A stretch of DNA of 36,725 nucleotides from an uncultured Clostridium sp. Its GTDB lineage: Bacteria > Bacillota > Clostridia > TANB77 > CAG-508. A program made the translations under genes and the position numbers. The notes beneath the pieces were generated by a model that made no database searches, was not told the origin of the DNA, and saw only the letters and a list, made by a program, of their open reading frames with translations. Each line of letters begins with the position of its first letter. Within the stretch, counting starts at the first letter, position 1. The DNA lies in contig CANSKZ010000012.1 of assembly GCA_947647595.1 (NCBI GenBank), positions 1-36,725 on the forward strand, written 5' to 3'. Of the stretch, positions 34,216 to 36,725 are shown piece by piece.

Positions 34216-34261
34216 AAAAAACTCCTAAAAATCTTACTATTATTGATTTTTAGGAGTTTTT
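34216..34261. terminator. Strong bidirectional terminator
   Basis: A perfect 17-bp stem (34216-34232 with 34245-34261), A run on one side and T run on the other, between the plus-strand gene ending at 34207 and the minus-strand reductase ending at 34295. Confidence 0.85.
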
Positions 34262-34294
34262 ACTGTGTAAAAACTAATCTATCATAAAACGTTT

Positions 34295-35161
34295 TTATTC
34301 AAATTGATTCGCTAGTTGGTCAACCGTAATTCCACCCTTTCCTTCCCAATCAATTACTACATCATCAAATTCCTTCGCTCTAAATAAATTTAATCTTTGA
34401 TAGTCTTGCTGTTCCATTTCGAAATTCAATGAATTTATATTTTCTTTTATTCTATCATGATTCGTTGTTTTGATTAATACATTTAATTTCTTTTCTTTAA
34501 TCATCCAATTCAATATAATTTGATTCTGAGTTTTATGATATTTTTTTGATAATTCCACTAATACTGAATAGTTTCGCTTTGCAGTTCTATTTCTTCGAAG
34601 CGGTTGATAACCACAAAATAAAATATGATTATCCCTACAATAATCTATTATTCCAATATCTTCATTTAATTTACACTCTAAATTTTAAACACCTTCATAT
34701 ATGCTGATTGGATATTTCTCATTTATTTCTTTTAATTGCTCATAGTTTGAATTTGATAGTCCCAAAGTCTTTGCTTTTCCTAGTTTTATCATCCTATCCA
34801 TTTCTTTATACGTTTGCATTAACGGCAACTTCGTAAAAATAACAGAATGTAACATTAAGCAATCTACATAATCAATGTTCATTATTTCTAAATATTGATT
34901 TAATTGTTCCTCAATATCAGTTATTTTTTCAACAGTTGGTTCTATTTTTGTTGTTATAAAAAGATTCTCTCGTCCTACTTTCTTAATAAACTCTCCAATA
35001 AAAGTCATTACTTTACCATTTTCATATAAATGACTCGTATCGATATAATTCTGACCTAACTTAAAAGAATCCATTAAAGCATTCATACTAGCTTCTTTCT
35101 GTGTTAAATCAATTCGAAATGTTCCCATTCCTAATGGAAATATTTCCTCTAAATTTATCAT
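34295..35161 (-). pseudogene. Aldo/keto reductase interrupted by an in-frame TAA
   Basis: An aldo/keto reductase (NADPH-dependent carbonyl reductase family) of 288 codons. MINLEEIFPLGMGTFRIDL, the catalytic region DTSHLYENG (Asp, Tyr), LFITTKIEPT and DYVDCLMLHSV belong to the N-terminal part. At 34687-34685 a TAA follows SIYEGV. Beyond it the same frame continues with NLECKLNEDIGIIDYCRDNH, QPLRRN and NQIILNWMI to a stop at 34295. One base change (TAT to TAA) would explain it, with Tyr expected. ATG at 35161 has AAGGAG 6 nt upstream. It could be a recent pseudogene or a sequencing error; I see no recoding signal. Confidence 0.75.
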
Positions 35162-35178
35162 TGTATTCTCCTTCAAAT

Positions 35179-36066
35179 TTAATTTTGTGCCAATAAAAGC
35201 ATGATGACTCCCATCACTGCTAAAAATATTCCTAGTAATATTCTTTTCCAATTTTCTTTAAAATTAACTTCTTTAAATATTAACATTCCTACTAACACCG
35301 TCCAAACTGCATTTAATTGAACAATCGTAAATGCTATTGAACCTGGTATGTATTGATAAGCCAAGGTTGAAAAAAATGAAGCAAAAAAATAGGTACATCC
35401 GCCTACAATTCCTAAAACATTATCTTTTCTTTTTATATCACTTAAAACTTTAATATTTTTTTCCTTTACAAAAATATATACCAAAGCAGATACAAATACT
35501 AATCCAGAAAAATATACTTGTTGAGAATAAACTAAACCATGATTCGTTACATATTTTTGTATTAAAGCATTTATTCCAAAAAACAATGCTGATAGAATTG
35601 CATATATAATTCCTTTTTTATCTATCACTTTTTCATCTTGATTTTTAATGGTAAATAGCATGGCAGATATCAAAATAAAAAGAATAGCTAAAACAATAAA
35701 AGTCACTTTTGTTTGCATGAATTCTGATAAAAATATTAATATTAAAATGGCTCCAATTGGTCCTTGCAAATTTTTCCATTGATTTGACCTTGATAGACCA
35801 ATCTTATCAATTGCTGTTAAGAAAAATATTGAGCCAATTAACCATAAAATTCCTCCCAAAGCAGACAACAATAATATCGGGTTTAAGAGTGTTTCTTGCG
35901 GATTATATACTAAAATTTTATTTATGATATATAGGATAATAGATGTAATAAAAAATCCTAACCCCATGAACAAACTATATTTTCCTGGTATTTGCTTTGA
36001 TAGTTTTTTTGGTACCACATAAAAAGTAAAAAATAGAGATGATATAATTGCAAATAAATATCCCAT
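35179..36066 (-). CDS. DMT-superfamily transporter (GRP/RhaT-like)
   Basis: A 295-residue inner-membrane protein with ten hydrophobic segments in two EamA-like halves, of the drug/metabolite transporter superfamily. IGLSRSNQWKNLQGPIGAIL and the second-half YIPGSIAFTIVQLNAVWTVL suggest the sugar-transporter branch (GlcU/RhaT-like), though the substrate is open. ATG at 36066 has AGGAGG just upstream. It precedes the broken reductase by 17 nt, so the two are co-transcribed. Confidence 0.8.
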   Translation of the reverse strand: MGYLFAIISSLFFTFYVVPKKLSKQIPGKYSLFMGLGFFITSIILYIINKILVYNPQETLLNPILLLSALGGILWLIGSIFFLTAIDKIGLSRSNQWKNLQGPIGAILILIFLSEFMQTKVTFIVLAILFILISAMLFTIKNQDEKVIDKKGIIYAILSALFFGINALIQKYVTNHGLVYSQQVYFSGLVFVSALVYIFVKEKNIKVLSDIKRKDNVLGIVGGCTYFFASFFSTLAYQYIPGSIAFTIVQLNAVWTVLVGMLIFKEVNFKENWKRILLGIFLAVMGVIMLLLAQN

Positions 36067-36108
36067 AAAAACCTCCTCAAATTTTTAGTCAAAAACGTAA
36101 CATTCTAA

Positions 36109-36525
36109 CTACTGTATTGATATTTTATTCAAATCTCCATTTATTACCTCTGGAGAAAAGCCTGATATTTCATCATATAGCATTCCTTCTGGAATATCAT
36201 TATATAAATAAATTTTCTTATTCTTCATAAAAGCCTCATATATTTCAATAAATGTTGCTCCTCCAATATAGTTTTTCTTTCCATTTTTATCAAAATTTAA
36301 TGTTAAAACTGCATCCATTGTAGCAATTCTCTCTTCACTCATCCTAAACATTCTTGCTTTAAATTCTGCATGTTCTTTTTTTCCTAAATTCCAACTTTTC
36401 TTTTCAGCATCTGGTTCATAATAAGAATTTGGCAATTCTACAATATGTCCCATTTTTTCTAATTTTTCTTTTATTGGACCTATATCTTTATAAAATGCTT
36501 TGCTACAAATAATTAATATTTTCAT
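36109..36525 (-). CDS. Nucleoside 2-deoxyribosyltransferase-fold protein
   Basis: A 138-residue protein with a Rossmann-like start (MKILIICSKAFYKDIGPIKE) and a C-terminal GGATFIEIYEAFMKNKKIYLY, like the nucleoside 2-deoxyribosyltransferase-type families in which that Glu is catalytic. MDAVLTLNFDKNG is also typical. Substrate is not known. ATG at 36525 follows GAGG by 9 nt; the frame extends to 36573 without a site. Its own promoter lies at 36597-36625. Confidence 0.7.
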   Translation of the reverse strand: MKILIICSKAFYKDIGPIKEKLEKMGHIVELPNSYYEPDAEKKSWNLGKKEHAEFKARMFRMSEERIATMDAVLTLNFDKNGKKNYIGGATFIEIYEAFMKNKKIYLYNDIPEGMLYDEISGFSPEVINGDLNKISIQ

Positions 36526-36596
36526 TTTTAATAACCTCAATTCCAATTTTATAACATCTTGTTTAAAATTCATATCTTTTCTTATTTATATCTAAT

Positions 36597-36625
36597 ATAG
36601 TATCATTATTGATAGTAAAAATCAA
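36597..36625 (-). promoter_or_regulatory. Promoter of the 36525 operon
   Basis: Minus strand: TTGATT (36625-36620), 17-nt spacer, TACTAT (36602-36597), start near 36590. It likely drives the 36109, 35179 and 34295 genes. Confidence 0.5.
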
Positions 36626-36637
36626 CCTCACATAACA

Positions 36638-36665
36638 AAAAAAATAACAGATAATCTCTTATCTG
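36638..36665 (-). terminator. Terminator downstream of tRNA-Asn
   Basis: CAGATAA (36648-36654) pairs with TTATCTG (36659-36665), TCTC loop, followed on the minus strand by a run of eight T. It ends the tRNA transcript. Confidence 0.8.
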
Positions 36666-36671
36666 CTATCT

Positions 36672-36725
36672 TGGCTCCTCCTGTAAGACTCGAACTTACG
36701 ACCCACTGGTTAACAGCCAGTTGCT
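36672..36725 (-). tRNA. tRNA-Asn (GTT), 5' part missing
   Basis: The 3' two-thirds of a tRNA with encoded CCA. The anticodon stem-loop CTGGCTGTTAACCAG carries GTT, and the T arm is GTAAGTTCGAGTCTTAC. The acceptor 3' strand is GGAGGA-G-CCA. The 5' end lies beyond the window. Confidence 0.93.

Overview
The window looks like a chromosome segment of a low-GC, endospore-forming Firmicute, most likely a Clostridia-type organism. The evidence is strong AT bias, AGGAGG-type ribosome binding sites, TTGACA/TATAAT promoters, a spoIIAA-spoIIAB-sigF operon behind a near-perfect SigH promoter, a zinc-type S14 protein, zinc-ribbon adenylate kinase and a Firmicutes L10 leader. The species cannot be named from the sequence alone.

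Layout. Positions 1-2.9 kb hold an unidentified 5' gene end, an unknown soluble protein (+), an unknown membrane-anchored protein and a ZIP metal transporter. Positions 2.9-6.3 kb hold a secreted non-specific nuclease and the sporulation operon spoIIAA-spoIIAB-sigF-spoIID (all -), which controls forespore-specific transcription and engulfment. Positions 6.35-7.5 kb hold two small unknown genes reading away from each other, and a 45-bp palindrome. From 24.4 kb down to 7.5 kb the minus strand carries one long S10-spc-alpha ribosomal cluster: rpsJ-rplC-rplD-rplW-rplB-rpsS-rplV-rpsC-rplP-rpmC-rpsQ-rplN-rplX-rplE-rpsN-rpsH-rplF-rplR-rpsE-rplO-secY-adk-(unknown)-map-infA-rpmJ-rpsM-rpsK-rpsD-rpoA-rplQ. 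No rpmD (L30) is seen, and a small coiled-coil gene sits between adk and map. Positions 24.5-26.2 kb carry an APH-like kinase with two unknown genes, followed by a tRNA-Val/Asp/Phe cluster. Positions 26.7-30.4 kb carry rpmG-secE-nusG-rplK-rplA-rplJ-rplL with an L10 leader and attenuator; rpoB/rpoC do not follow rplL. Positions 30.4-33 kb are a four-gene metabolic operon (HD protein, nitrilase-like hydrolase, HAD phosphatase, flavin reductase-like). Then come a DHH/MYG1-like gene (+), a broken aldo/keto reductase, a DMT/sugar transporter, a deoxyribosyltransferase-fold protein and a partial tRNA-Asn.

Most striking point: three genes with clear homologs (spoIIAA, the HAD phosphatase and the nitrilase-like hydrolase) are each split by a +1 frameshift, and in all three the break falls exactly on a CGG codon. 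Skipping the C gives a GGN glycine codon and restores the family sequence. By eye, CGG is otherwise nearly absent from genes of known family here. This could be programmed or starvation-type +1 frameshifting at a poorly decoded codon, a systematic sequencing artefact, or coincidence. Against a blanket rule, a few other genes read CGG in frame as Arg.

Other points of note are a promoter whose -35 lies in the upstream gene's terminator stem, a consensus promoter arising from a palindrome and running straight into a terminator, palindromic arrays where rpmD would be expected, a family of purine-rich hairpins (one inside the L10 leader), and an S10 leader with mutually exclusive stems.
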